Source of the DNA: Balaenoptera acutorostrata
Taxonomy: Eukaryota > Chordata > Mammalia > Artiodactyla > Balaenopteridae
DNA: 64,000 nucleotides
Direction of reading: 5' to 3'
Assembly (NCBI RefSeq): GCF_949987535.1
Contig: NC_080070.1
Location: forward strand, 10,598,016 to 10,662,015
Positions 1-12,171 of this stretch are shown in pieces; the stretch's first letter is position 1, and every line of letters begins with the position of its first letter. A model generated the notes under the pieces. That model saw nothing but the letters and a program-made list of their open reading frames with translations. It had not been told where the DNA came from and ran no database searches. Both the position numbers and the translations under genes were made by a program.

Positions 1-899
1 ACCCTCATCATATTTTTGTAACAATTACTGGGAATTGGTGAATCTCACCAATGCTATTGCAGTGATTTTCTCCAGTGGTTGTTTCCATTAGAATGCTGGT
101 CTGTCCAGCTGCTTGATCCTGCAGTGGGCTTCTCACTCCTCACATTGCCATCGGCAATGATCATGATAGTATAAGAATCTTGCAGATTCCTGTGACACAG
201 TTTATGAATTGCCTTGAAAAGTGCTGTGCACCTACTAAGAATGGCTTTTCATGATGAATTAAGATAAGTATTCATTGGATTTAATCTGGAGACCGAGGCG
301 TACGTTCAAGTTTTGCTAATAGCTATCTATATTTTCTAGTAACATGGAAAAAAATACCTAACTTAGGAAAAAGTATCTAACCTTTTTTGCATCTATTTTT
401 GAAATTTCTTTAACAAGCAGTGATGTTTTCAGGCCTTGTTTAGGTCTGTTCAAAAGACTTTGTAAGGAATATATATGGAATATACATGCCTATGTGTTTT
501 GAAAATTATTATTCAACTGTTGATAATTCATTTTTATTCCAAAGACACAGAAAATGATATTATTGATTCAGTCATGTAGAAATAATTAACGATATGGTAT
601 TTGAATATGTTTTAACTTTTTCTCTTTTTTTTTTTTTTTCTGTTTCTGTGAGAACAAAACGCTTCTAGGCGGGATTACCACAAGGACATGAGCCCTTAGA
701 GACTTCTTGCTCTATAAATATTCTGCTCGTCTGAGATCTTTTCTGAACTTCAGAATATATTATAAATGCTAGGAGATATTTTTACTTCAAGTAGAGTAAA
801 AATTGAAATTCAAACGCTTTCTAATGAACGGCAAAATTAAAGAGATATAGTGTTGCATTATTTCAGCAGAGCATCTGATAAAGAGTTCCCTGGTAAAGA
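1..899. other. Unassigned AT-rich sequence
   Basis: No gene, RNA gene or known repeat is recognised here. A run of 15 T occurs at 625-639. The one open frame in the stretch is short and has no recognisable domain. A TATA-like ctataaata at 712-720 has no supporting promoter context. Confidence 0.5.
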
Positions 900-1440
900 T
901 GTCCTGTAAGGATGTTCTAAGTGGAGTTGACAACATCTGCTCACTCATCCAACCTACTCCTCCCCAGAGTCCCAACTGTATCAGGATCTCCATTTGCTCA
1001 CCTGCTCAAATAAGAATATTGTCAACTCTCCCTGCTTCCTCTTCTACATCTCAGAATTCTCTTCCTTCTGCCTCTTCCAGGTTCGCGGTCATTGCTCCTG
1101 TTCGGGCTCCACCCCTCTGATCTAGATAATTGTATAAATTTCTGAGATCTTCGTCACTCTACCCCCTGCAGCCTCCACCTCCAATCAATCCTGTCAGGTT
1201 AACCTATGCAAAAAATGCAGCTCCAGATACATCTTTTTCCTCCTTTAAAGAAAATCATCACTATTTCTCCCTTTTCTTTAAAGGAAATTTCAGACTATTC
1301 AAATATATTAGTGTGGTTTCAAAACCCATTTCAATCTAGTTCCCAAATAACTTTTCAGCAATCTCTCAATCACAAGTTTCACATTCAATCTTTTCTCAAT
1401 CATATTCCACACTATTTTCTATTTCCCTAAAATGACACCT
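900..1440 (+). repeat. Possible degraded ancient LINE (L2-like)
   Basis: This is a pyrimidine-rich stretch with phrases such as ccctgcagcctccacctccaa and aatcaatcctgtcag. They loosely resemble the part of L2 that reads ctccctgcctccagtctctcc and aatccatcctccac. Short open frames cross it but show no conserved protein motif. The match is weak, and the sequence could instead be unique, pyrimidine-biased DNA. Confidence 0.3.
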
Positions 1441-4059
1441 CTGGAGTACTTCATGTCAAAAGTATTCTTCTACTCTTCCTAGTTTCTGAGTTAAGGTGAG
1501 AATTTACTATCTAAAGGGGTTCTGAAAAATTGTAAATGTATGTGGAGGAAAATCAGAAAATCTGAATACTGTCTTTGAGGAATGCTTGAGAATCAGGGGT
1601 TTTGTTGTTGTTTTGGAATAGGTGTTTGTTTATTTGGCCTAGAGACAATAAAACTTTCTGAGGGTGATTTTAATATTTAAAACATGTCATGATGTAAATG
1701 GAATAGACTAATTCTTTGTAATACAACAGGATTTGAACAAATGAGTAGAATTTATAGTGATGCAATCTTTTGATGAGTATTATTTTTTCAAAACAAAGGA
1801 CAATTTTAATTGGCATTGGAAAAAAGAACATGAGTGTACTGCTAACCTAGTCCCTTTATATACAGGATTTCTTAAATCCTTACTACTCTGTAAAATTTTT
1901 AAGAATGTTTACTGATAAAAGCAGAGAGATTCAGAAAGGTTTAAGCAACAAAGCCAAGATTTAAATTCCAAAATGACTCACTCAAAATGAAGTGTGTGTC
2001 TTTACCCTACATTCTGAGTCCCTTGCATTGGAAGTAATTGAATTGCTGCCAAATGCCCAGTTATTAAAAATATGATAAAAGGGTTTTCTGCATTGACGGG
2101 AAGGAAGAAATCTGTGCTTTAAAAAAAAAGATTTCTTTCAATGTTAAGATTTGATAATTTACTAGACTCAAAAGATTGATATTAGTAAACATCTCTTTAA
2201 ATTGCTAGTTTTTTTCCAAAGGTATTGTTAAGACTGGCCATCAAATGAAACTAAGCAAGTCTCTGCTCTCTCCAGGGAATATTAATCCAAGGAACCTGAT
2301 GCAAGTTTTCCTGTTTCTTGTTCCCACACACCTTCCCAAGGTCTTCTAGTAAAATTTACTCTAGGAGATTAATGGCAATATATTTTCATGACATCTATAG
2401 TGCAGAATTAGCCTCTATAAAGGGCACTTACCTACCTTCCTCATAAAATTCAACATCCTAAACTCTATTTCAGATTTTTCAGTGGCCTCTATATTGTTTC
2501 CTAAAATTATTTCCTGATACCTTCTTTGATACCGAACTTGTCAGAGGGCTTACAAAGCTTCTTCAGAGTAAAGGAAACCTCCCAGAAAGGTGTTATTCTT
2601 CTTTAAATTGTTCTGCAATGTTTCACAGTGTAGAAGTAAACATATGAATCATAGATAATTATCAAAACAGAACAGTCTCAAAAACTAAAAGGACACCTTG
2701 AAGACTCATCTTAACCATGGTCATGTTATATAAAGTAGACCTGAAATTAGGAGCATAAAGAAAAAGGGCATACATGTGTCTGTTCAGCATTTTATATGGT
2801 TTAGTACCAAAAAATAGCTCTTATTTTTTTTATAATACTACATTTTATAATGATATTTTGTCTTTATATACACAGAATCATTTTCCAAGTAAAATAAACA
2901 TGAATAACTAGTCAGTTCTTTGGGATACCAAGCAACTGGAGACTGTACGTTATTTTTTTTATTTACCCAAAAAATTTCTGTTAAGATCCAACAGTATAAA
3001 CTCGAAAGGAGGCTGGATAACAGTTGATTAAACTGAGTTTGCTATCTTCAAGCACGTCTTCCAATATTTGCTCAACTTAATATACTACTCCATCTATCGC
3101 TCCTAGCTTGATTCTGACCAAGCAGCATTTCAGCCTTGGCTGATATGCTAGATCGGTTACCATCTTCTCTAGGTTCTTCTTTCCCTTCTAAAATTTACCA
3201 GCATGTGAAAAAGTTAGCAGGTTCAGTTTAAACTTTTCTTGTTCATGTTTCAATTATTTCTAATTTGTTTGAGCAAAGTTTTCACTTATGATTGCACATC
3301 TACATTTTTTCCATAGGAAAAAATTTATCTGGGATACCTTTCTGGGTGAATTTTCCAAAAAAGATACTGATAATGTGTTTTTGTAATATTATTTCTTAGC
3401 AACCTAAACCTTGACATCGGGCTGTTGTTACACACTCCTTCCCACGGGTCAGTCAGCTCTTTGCACTGTGAAGCTTCAGTTGGAGGAGGCAGTGACATAG
3501 CTGAGAGCAAAACACAGCAGTAGGTTCCACGATCAGCAACATTTCAGAAGGAGAAGCACTACCTGTCGCTCAGTATTCAGCATGGCACTCACTCTGCCAG
3601 GCCTGAGATAAGACTTAGCACAGTGTCATAAGTAAGTAATGATCACACAAGGTCCAAACCGTAAAATCCAGTTCAATATATTTGAAAGCAAGTGTAGGAT
3701 ACAACGAAGACAGTTGATAACAAAACACACAGTTGATCCTGAATGGTTTGAACCCCATCAGAATTGTCAAACAAGTTATAATGTCACAATACACCCAGCG
3801 AGATCATCAATGTTCAGAATTTAAATATTTCCCATGTTATATATAACATTTAGCAGAACCAGATAATTGATTAACAGCTTATTCAATGCCCAAATTTCAG
3901 GAATTAGTTTTTTAATTAGAAAAAAATTATATTACTAATAACTAAATTTTCAATTGAAACATACGATTAAAATGGGAATCACAAGTAATAACAATTCATT
4001 TAACAAGAATAAAAAATATTGATTTAGTGTTTCATAGGCAGCAAATTCTACTAGAATGT
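1441..4059. other. Unassigned intergenic sequence
   Basis: No exon or RNA gene is recognised. A stretch at about 1910-2020 (agagagattcagaaaggttt, then agccaagatttaaattcc) faintly resembles the reverse strand of a MIR core, but too weakly to call. A 61-codon open frame near 3639 has no domain. Confidence 0.45.
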
Positions 4060-4210
4060 ATTTGGCGATATTTAAGAAAGAGGCGATTGTCTCTGCTTTC
4101 AAGGAATTTATAATCTAGTGCAGGGAAAAATAACCAGAGCTTATAATGTAATTTGAAAACATTTGTAAAGCATAGAATTCAGTAATGTGAAGCAGAATGG
4201 AGCAAAGAAA
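4060..4210 (-). repeat. Probable L2 LINE 3'-end fragment
   Basis: The phrase ttcaaggaatttataatctag followed by a purine-rich segment matches the antisense of the L2 3' end, whose consensus reads ctcaaggagcttacagtctag. The copy is short and diverged and carries no coding capacity. It is one of several L2 fragments in the window and belongs to the oldest repeat layer. Confidence 0.5.
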
Positions 4211-6550
4211 TCACCAGAGCAAGTGGGTAAACATAGGATTATGAGTTGCAAAGCATTTTAGGATTAAGAATTATACGAGCTCCTGTTTATTCATGCAGAT
4301 CTAGGTGAGGGCAGAAATCTAACTTTTTACCACCACATATGAGTCTTGTGGTAAATCACCAGGAGGAGTTTAGTGCAAACTACGAGGCCTAAAGTGGTCT
4401 TCCACTGGGCAAATCCAAACCTGCCAAGGGCATAATAGCTGGGATCATAATAGCTGGCAGCATACTGCTTTCAAATTGCAAATTCTTCTCAGTCTCTATT
4501 AGCAAAAAGACAGGAGATGAAGCAGGGGTTTCAGGGGCAGACAAAAAAAAAACACCCCTAAACTTTCAAATCAGGGAGAATATTAATATTTAAGAATATA
4601 ATATTAATCAATTATGCATAAAACATAGTGTTAATCAACTATGTCAGAAAAACAAAAGGAGTTCCACTAAACTGGCCAGTGAAACATAGGAGATTAGGCA
4701 TGAAATCAGTGCAACCAAGGAGTGGATTGTCCAATTCTGGAGCCAAAATTCAAGAGCAATATTTGGTGTAGTTCTGACACTGAGAGCAAAATAGAGGACT
4801 TTGAAAACTAAATGCAAGAAGAATGCTATGAGAGACCTGAAACCACAGACCACCCTTTCTCTGACCTTCACCTTGATCTTGCTCTGTCCCTTTCATTACC
4901 TGTCTTGCTATGCCCCTCCCCTCCAAATTGTTCTACTCTGCTTTTCAGTTGACTATCCAGCTTAAACCAACATATCTCGTCCTTGTTGCTGTTTTACAGG
5001 CTCCTGCTTCAAGGCATTGAACCACTAACAAAAGTTCTTTAGCATGGCTCCAGGCTATCAGACCCTCCTGGGAGGCAGTCTTTTTGACTACCATCCTCTT
5101 GGAGGAATTAAACATTAACTTTGCTAAAATTTCCTGTAGTACTCCTGTAGGCTTCAGAAGTGCTCAACAATGAATGATCCATAGTTTTTTTCCTGGGCTG
5201 TAAGTGGATAGTCTATTTATAAAGTATCTATAAAGGAAAAATTTCTAAAAATTATATAAAAATGCTTATCCTCAGTTGAATAAGACCAGAAAATCTTGAG
5301 CTTCTTATCTGAAAAAGTTACAGGAAGCAGGAATTTAAACTGGGCTGTGTTCGCTAGCAAAGCAAAAAATAAATACATATATAAATAAATAAAAACTAGC
5401 AAAAAGGTAAATCAGTACTGGAACCTTGGGGTTCTTTACTATATAATTATTACTATTATTTTCTTATTATATAAGTAGTTCATCTATTCTCATCAAGTTA
5501 TATTAATATTTTCTCAAGGTTAACAATTAATATCTTCCTCCAATTCAGAAGACGAACAAATTCAAGTTTTGACAGGCAGCATTATCCATATCACACACAT
5601 AAAAATATTTTTACATAAAAGCTATTGCCCATATTTGATGGTTGTCCCTGCCCTTGGCCTCAAAAAGGCTGAAAAGAATTCAGTGAAAACAATATTATAG
5701 AAGAAAGCCTAGTCGCCTTCCAATAAAACTTCTTCAGTAATTTTCTGGTTAGGAATTTAAAAAATCATTGTGTTTTTTTGTCTTGGTATTACCTTCTTAG
5801 AAACTAATCATCATGCCCATATTTGAAACATAGAAATATGAGGGTGGGGGAAATGGAAGGAGATGATTTTTGAGAGAATTGAGGGAGATAATGTATTTTA
5901 TGCATCATACCTTCCAGACATTTACTTATAATTACTGGATTTGTATTTCATTCTGAACTTTCTCCTTTTAGGGATCCTCAGAAGGAGACTGTTTCTTGCA
6001 TGGGTATATTTAGATATACCCTTTTTATTTCTTATAATTCTTTAATCAGAACTCTTTCGTCTAAGTTTACTATCTGAAAGATACTCTCAGTACACAGTCA
6101 TCATATATTTATATAGAAAATTGTCTTCATGTTTTAACATTATAGAATCATGTTTAGGTATCCTTATTCCTTTTCAAAAATGTAACTATATTTACATTTT
6201 TAAAGAAAAAATACTTTCTTTTTCAAACATTTTTATGATCATATAATATATTTTTTTTCTGAGAAAATCAAGCAGTACATATAATACCATGTTCTTTATT
6301 TCAAGTGGAAATTAAACTTTCTCCATATAAATCTTATATAAGTGCTGATAGTAGATACTATTTTCTTCCTTGTCTGGAATAAAAACATAAACCACAGTAT
6401 CCTCATCTACAAACTACCTCATCTACAAAAAATATATTCCACTTCATAAGATTGTTATGAGAATCAAGTCATATATGTCTTGAACAATTTGCAATATTAA
6501 GCAGTTTTTATAGACTTCATAGTAATTTTAAATGAACTAAATATGCAAAT
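4211..6550. other. Unassigned intergenic sequence
   Basis: No exon, RNA gene or confident repeat is recognised. The segment 4640-5170 has more mixed composition and could be a worn LTR, but no family could be named. AT-rich runs occur around 5440-5470 and 6240-6260. Confidence 0.45.
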
Positions 6551-6563
6551 AAATTGTTTTAAG

Positions 6564-6862
6564 GGCTCCCCTGGTGGCACAGTGGTTAAGAATCCGCCTG
6601 CCAATGCAGGGGACACGGGTTCGATCCCTGGCCCTGGAAGATCCCACATGCCGCGGAGCAACGAAGCCCATGCGTCACAACTACAAAGCCTGCTCTCTAG
6701 AGCCCGTGCTCTGCAACAAGAGAAGCCACAACAAAGAGAAACCCGTGCACCGCAACGAAGAGTAGCCCCCGCTTGCCTCAACTAGAGAAAGCCCATGCAC
6801 AGCAACGAAGACCTAATACAGAGCCAAAAATAAAAAGAAATAAATAAATACATTTATTTAAA
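6564..6862 (+). mobile_element. CHR-type tRNA-derived SINE (cetacean/artiodactyl)
   Basis: The element opens with gggctcccctggtggcacag, has a tRNA-like head with Pol III A and B boxes, a body including agtagcccccgcttgc and aactagagaaagccca, and a tail of aaataaataaat. A perfect 13-bp target-site duplication, AAATTGTTTTAAG, flanks it at 6551-6563 and 6863-6875, so both ends of the insertion are defined. The SINE is non-autonomous and is mobilised by L1 machinery. Short open frames inside it are by-products of the SINE sequence. Confidence 0.95.
6575..6628 (+). promoter_or_regulatory. Internal Pol III promoter (A and B boxes) of the SINE
   Basis: TGGCACAGTGG at 6575-6585 fits the tRNA A box and GGTTCGATCCC at 6618-6628 fits the B box. 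The spacing and order are those of a tRNA-like type 2 promoter. Activity in the genome cannot be judged from sequence. Confidence 0.8.
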
Positions 6863-6875
6863 AAATTGTTTTAAG

Positions 6876-7204
6876 ATACAGCATAGAAAATGTGGTTGGT
6901 AAAAGAAGTTAAGGGCTACCACAGAGGGGTCAATCCTGAAAATGTGGATATATTATATTTTAATATACATAAGTGGGTCTTGAAATATTTAGAAATTACT
7001 CATTTTGTCTACTTATAGCAACATATCATTAATCTAGAGAGGGAAAAATATCACTTAAAAATATTTAACTTTTAATAATACTTCCAGGGATAAAATTACA
7101 AAAGTCTAGATGCTTCAAGTCAAACACTGAATTAAACAAATTTCACTTAATATCAAAACAATTCTTCATATCATTGAGGCTCATTATCAACACCAAAGTT
7201 CTTT
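6876..7204. other. Unassigned AT-rich sequence
   Basis: Nothing recognisable lies between the SINE target duplication and the MIR-like fragment downstream. There is no open frame of note. Confidence 0.45.
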
Positions 7205-7350
7205 AACACATATGACGTCATCTCATCTCAAAAGCTCAGTGATGTAAGCAGGGCATAGACTGTAATCTCTCTTTTTTTCACCAATGGGAATATAGTAGCT
7301 CAGACTTGAGTGACCCCATTGCTTTCATAGGACTAGTAGAAGGATATGTG
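7205..7350 (-). repeat. Possible MIR fragment
   Basis: The order of the blocks (tcatctcatctcaaaagctc, a pyrimidine-rich block, then cagacttgagtgacc and ataggactagtagaagg) follows the antisense MIR core, which reads tctcatttaatcctc, ttttacagatgagg, aggttaagtgacttg and cacagctagtaagtgg. Divergence is high. The fragment contains a perfect TGACGTCA palindrome at 7213-7220. Confidence 0.45.
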
Positions 7351-8884
7351 AGAAAGAGAATAATGTTATCCTCATCCATAAGCTTTCCTCAGCTTATGCC
7401 TCGGAAGCTCCATTCAATTATACCTACTGATCCTTTAAAAAGTATTCTTCATAAGAAAGGAAAATAATTATAGACACAACATTGACCCTTCCCCTCCACA
7501 TTTACATTATCTATATAATTATAACGAATAAAATAAATGTGGTCTAAAGTATAAAGCTACTTGTTGTTTGTGAATGGGCACGACCGCTTATTATAAACTA
7601 TACCAGTCCAAAAATCACTAGGCATGTTTTTATTTCTCTTTGTATCAACCTCAATACTCAGGAAGATTTAATAGTTGCTTTAAGCATTCATTTTTGTTTT
7701 TGTTTTTTTTCTCTGCAAGTGCTGTACTTCTTAAGATACATAATCAGATGAGAGGCTTTGAGTTAAAATACAAAAAAGTGGAATTACTTGCTACAGTTAT
7801 GTTATCATTGCATTTTAATTGTTATTAAAATCAACTGCATGTTTCAGGCTTCTGGATAGAGAATTCTGTACCCACTGGTGATTGAAAGGGAAGTGCACTT
7901 ATTACATTTCTATGTAGAAGTTTCCCTTTCCTTTCTCTCCAACCCTCAAAGCAATCATTAATAACAACCTTCAGTACAATGGGCTGTCAGTGCTTTCCCT
8001 CTATTAGAAGAAAATATACCACCCATTTCCATAGAGAATAGGTAATGCAAGCTGAAAATATGATAGTGTGAAGAGAAGCATTCATTCAAGTTATTTTACC
8101 TAATTCCATCTGACAACTGGAAGAAAGTGATATTCATTTTATCTTCCTATTGTAGATTCCGAAAGGGAACAATTAAGGCAATATATTCTGGACTTTCAGG
8201 TAATAGGACAAGTCCGTAAAAAGCTTTCTTTTGTGCCTATGATTCAGTATGACAGGCTTTATTGTTGGTGGTGATGGTGTTGGTGTTGGTGTTGATCTGA
8301 GAAGAAATCTCTAATTTTGTAGAATATTTGCAAGTTAGAACTCATAATGTAATTTTAGAGCCCTATTCTCAACTCCAGGTATTAAATTTTTTTTTAAATA
8401 TTGGTGATACAGAATAAGAAACCAAAATATAAATTATTACTACTTTTGCTATTTCTCTTTATTATCACCATCAAGAAAATTTTATTTTTCCGATGTCAGT
8501 TGGAGATGGCCATAAACAAATCAGATTGAATATAATATGGCTAACTGCTATTTCCAGGAAATGACAACATAATTCACAATAGAGACATAACATTAATTCC
8601 ACCTAGTAGGTAGAAGGGAGTTTGCCCAATAGTGAAGCAAGCAGTCAGACAAGGTAATGAGTTCATTACCGTGAGAAATATTCAGAGACTAGATGACTAC
8701 TCACCAAAATTGGTCTAATACAGAAAATAGGAACTTGGGGGGGAGAATAATAGGTGAGCTAATAATACTCTAAAGTTCCTCCCTACCTTGTCATTTTATG
8801 CTTTTATGAAATTTTATGTTATGTAAAACATTAAAACTGGTCAAGATTACTCCAAGGTACTAGGAGCTTATGGGAAGAACTGTG
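7351..8884. other. Unassigned intergenic sequence
   Basis: No exon, RNA gene or confident repeat is recognised. A GGTGTT-rich simple stretch (gatggtgttggtgttggtg) lies at about 8273-8294. Confidence 0.45.
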
Positions 8885-9075
8885 TAATATATAGAATCAA
8901 CTCATATCAAGTGCTTATATATACCATTAATATGAATTATCAATTTAATTTTCAAAGTAAATCTATGAGTTAAATATGATTATCCCCCCCTAACAGTTAA
9001 CAGAGAAGGAAATTCACAGAAATTCACACAGTGAGGTGGAGCTAGGACTCTCAAGCCTTTATACTCAGCCACTTT
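8885..9075 (-). repeat. MIR SINE
   Basis: The antisense MIR core is readable: attatcccccc, then cagagaaggaaattcacaga, cacacagtgaggtggagcta and ggactctcaagcctttatac. These match the consensus order ttatccccattttacag, gatgaggaaactgagg, cacacagctagtaagtggca, gggattcgaacccaggt. MIR is an old tRNA-derived SINE shared across mammals. No target duplication survives. Confidence 0.72.
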
Positions 9076-9541
9076 GCTTTCAGTGTTTAAAGTACTCAAT
9101 GCACACCTAATTGTTTCTGAGATATGTGACTTTAACCCTATTAAAGAATATAACTATTGAAGCTTTGGAGAACAGTCTATCCAAAATAGATCCTCTCAGG
9201 CAGTCTGCCAAAAACAAAATACAAATACCCAGGTTAAGCTTTGGGCTTAGTCTGCTTATTTTAGTAATGTCTCTTCAGACAGTCCTGGATGTCCCTGTGA
9301 GAAACCCCAGAAGGATTACCAGAAGGACCTAATAAAGGCCTTGGCCATGCTCACACAAGCATTCTAAATTCTTTCTGCAAAAAGAATTTATTAGATCAGA
9401 TAACAAGCTTCCTGACTGCACATTACAGAAATCAAGTGTAATTTGCATGAGTCTGACTGTGTAATTTGCTGGAGACTGACTGTCACACACTAGGCTGCTT
9501 TTAATGGATTCCGAACTTCATCCAAGTCTTCTTCACTGAAG
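9076..9541. other. Unassigned intergenic sequence
   Basis: A 73-codon open frame at 9111-9332 has no recognisable motif. This stretch is the left flank of the L1 insertion that begins at 9554. Confidence 0.45.
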
Positions 9542-9553
9542 AATTCTCCTCAA

Positions 9554-9967
9554 GAAAAGGGAACCCTCCTACACTGTTGGTGGGAATTTAAACTGGTGCA
9601 GCTGCTATGGAAAACAGTATGGAGGTTCCTCAAAAAACTAAAAATAGAGTTGCCATATGATCCTGCAATCCTACCTCTGGGCACATATCCAGAAAAAACT
9701 ATAACTCGAAAAGATACATGCACCCCTATGTTCATAGCAGCACTATTTACAATAGCCAAGACATGGAAGCAACCTAAATGTCCACCGACAGATGAATGGA
9801 TAAAGATGTGGTACATATATACAAAGGGATACTACTCAGCCATAAAAAAGAATGAAATAATGCCATCTGCAGGGACATGGATGGACCTAGAGATTATCAT
9901 ACTAAGTGAGGTAAGTCAGACAGAGAAAGACAAAAACCATATGAAACCACTTATATGTGGAATCTAA
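9554..9967 (+). pseudogene. C-terminal fragment of L1 ORF2 protein
   Basis: The frame is open from the insertion boundary to a TGA at 9965-9967, giving 137 codons. It reads as the ORF2 C-terminus, with stretches such as [41 protein letters not shown] and [12 protein letters not shown]. The endonuclease and reverse transcriptase domains are missing because of 5' truncation, so the fragment cannot act. An in-frame loss of one Lys codon is apparent at DEWIKMW. There is no promoter or proper start codon. Confidence 0.9.
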
Positions 9968-10193
9968 AATATGACACAAATGAACTTATCTATGAAACAG
10001 AAACAGACTCACAGACATAGAGACCATGTTTGTGGTTGCCAAGAGGGAGTGGGGGAGAGAAAGATTGGGAGTTTGGGATTAGAAGATGCAAACTAGTATA
10101 TATAGAATGGATAAACAACTAGCTCCTACTGTATAGCACAGGGAACTATATTCAATATCCTGTGATAAACCATAATGGAAAAGAATATGAAAA

Positions 10194-10195
<2 letters not shown>

Positions 10196-10242
<47 letters not shown>

Positions 10243-10266
10243 CATATATACACATACATATATATC
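10196..10266. repeat. (TA)n microsatellite
   Basis: An uninterrupted TA run occupies about 10196-10231 and is followed by TATATACACATA variants to about 10266. It lies inside the L1 3' UTR and probably expanded after insertion. A run this pure is likely to vary in length between individuals. Confidence 0.9.
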
Positions 10267-10367
10267 TCGAAATAACTTTGCTCTACAGCAGAAATTAACA
10301 CACATTGTAAATCAACTATACTTCAATAAATTTTTTTTAAGAAGAGTAAAAAAATAATTCTCCTCAA

Positions 10368-10559
10368 AATTTTTTTTTGCTTCCACTAGATTAATACTAC
10401 TGTTCATGTCCTTCCTCATTTTACAATAAGTGAATGTATCCAAAACAACATCTGCTTATGTAGCGTGTTTCCACGTATTCAGTATTCAGCGAAGGTAGAT
10501 TCTGTCTATTCAAATTTTTCCGTAAAATCTTTTTAAATTGCTGTACTTTACATCACAGT
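10368..10559. other. Unassigned right flank of the L1 insertion
   Basis: The stretch is AT-rich and no recognised element is present. Confidence 0.4.
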
Positions 10560-11060
10560 TTCTGTGCCCCTCTAGATTCTCTTGATTCTCCTGTCCCCCA
10601 GCCTCACCCACTCACTCAAAGAAGAGCCCCAGCTACCACTATCCACCTTCTCATCATCTGATACCCTGGTTGCCTCAGCCTCTCCCAGGCATGGGGGTGA
10701 TAGTTCCAAAGGACCTCCACCAAACGCGCTGCAGCAAGAGCACCAGCAGTCCCTATGTCCATGTGGGATCTTACAGAAGCTCTGGCTTCCCCAGCGGCTG
10801 CCCAGCTGGACCAGGTAACAAAACCGAGGCATGCAAAGGAGTGAATAGCCTTTGTGCACATTTTGACGTGTGCGCATCAGGATACGGAAAGTGATGCAGT
10901 TTTCCCTCCTCTCTGGAAGCCTCCCACGTGACTAAGCAATGAGCTCTGTTTCTTGTAAGGCTGTGCATCTCCCCAACACACCCAATTGCAATTGCTTATA
11001 GTCATTTGCACTCCTTCCCTCATTCGTGTAGCCCCAGGATTGCACCTCCAAAGTATGAGA
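10560..11060. other. GC-richer, CpG-containing unique segment
   Basis: This is the most GC-rich stretch in the window that is not an obvious SINE. It keeps several CpG sites (aacgcgctgc, gacgtgtgcgcatc, cacgtg) while the flanks have almost none. Overlapping open frames of 60-100 codons occur on both strands without recognisable domains, and no splice-bounded exon is evident. It may be a worn LTR, a regulatory element or a decayed processed pseudogene. Confidence 0.35.
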
Positions 11061-11975
11061 ATGTTCACTTTGCCTCAGCCTCTAATTTCTAAGAGACATT
11101 GCTGGAACTTTTTTTTTCTGTCCTACTTCTTAGCTTGTGACAGCGCTTAAAACAAAGAAAGGCAAACAGAAGTTTAATCAGGAGAAATGTTTCTTTATTC
11201 TACTGCTAAATCAATTTTCATAGATTTCTAAATGAAATTTGAACTATGCATAAACGTAAACCATAATGTGCCATTTCCTTGCTGTGTTGATTAAAATTTA
11301 ATAAAATGGCCCATATTCTATATTTAACTAAACATCACTAGAACTTTAAAAATTGTCCTTACAATTTTGGTGAGAAGCTGTAAAACTTTTAAACGTTTTT
11401 CTCCATGTAGGTAGTGACTTCCACTTTAAAACAGAAAATGCTGCTGCCTGAAAATTTACTTCTGTGGTGCTTTAAGGTCAACAATTTAGTCTTACGTAAG
11501 CACTTTCCTTTCTTTTATTTCCATATCCTCATTATAGCTCACTTTCACATAAAGCTAAGATGTTTTTCATCATCAAGGCAGTAAAAAGTTTAATTTAAAG
11601 CAAAAAGAGGAATAAAAAAGGTCAGCACTTTACTATAGCCAATGTCTGATCCTCTTCAATTATTTTGTTTGTTTTTTCTCAAAATATTTTTTCTAAAATA
11701 TACAGATATAAAATAAACACCAGATTATAAACATCCTACTCTACCTAATCCTGACATTTGGCAAATCTACTTCAGATTTTTTTAAATTAATAAAACATTA
11801 TTTATGGAGTTGACTCCCCCCTACCCCTTATGTCAATTGTCTCATTCTCTGCCCTGAGGAATTCTCTTTTCAGTCTCATACACAAGTTTGTGCAATTAGT
11901 ACGTATGTATTTCTATGTAAAAATGATGTTTTAAATTTTTTTACAAATGGTTTAGTAATAGAAGTATTCACTCAT
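11061..11975. other. Unassigned intergenic sequence
   Basis: No exon, RNA gene or confident repeat is recognised. The right end runs into an L2 fragment. Confidence 0.45.
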
Positions 11976-11979
11976 GTAG

Positions 11980-12163
11980 TTAAGCAACCAGTATTTTTTT
12001 GCTCCTTCTATGTGTGCCAAACAATAATCTAGGAATTGAATTTACTGTGAAAAATAGTACAATGTTTGCACTCTTTGGACTTTGCAGTCTAGTTGAGGAA
12101 CAAAACATAAATTTCCAAATGCTATGACGAAGTGATAATTGCTGTTAAAAAAACAGGATAAAG
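11980..12163 (-). repeat. L2 LINE 3' region, outer part
   Basis: In antisense the L2 3' end is readable: ctccttctatgtgtgccaaa, caataatctaggaattg, ggactttgcagtctagttga and aatgctatgacgaagtgat. The consensus equivalents are cacctactatgtgccaggca, tgttctaggtgctgggg, gagcttacattctagtgg and aagtgctatgaaga. The copy continues at 12564 on the far side of the nested L1. Confidence 0.65.
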
Positions 12164-12171
12164 AATAAAGA

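Larger units (their letters stand above)
9554..10355 (+). mobile_element. 5'-truncated LINE-1 (artiodactyl/cetacean L1 3' end)
   Basis: This copy holds the last part of L1 ORF2, the 3' UTR (including tactgtatagcacagggaac and cttcaataaattttttttaa) and an A-rich end. It is flanked by a 12-bp target-site duplication, AATTCTCCTCAA, at 9542-9553 and 10356-10367. It is heavily 5'-truncated compared with a full L1 of about 6 kb. A long (TA)n run lies inside the 3' UTR. It serves as an in-window reference for judging other L1 pieces here. Confidence 0.95.

Noticed and set aside
712..720. TATA-box-like word
   Set aside because: Such words are frequent in AT-rich DNA, and there is no downstream gene or initiator context.
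6543..6785. Overlapping open frames of 63-94 codons on both strands
   Set aside because: They lie entirely in the CHR-type SINE; similar frames recur in the other SINE copies and reflect the GC-richer tRNA-derived sequence.
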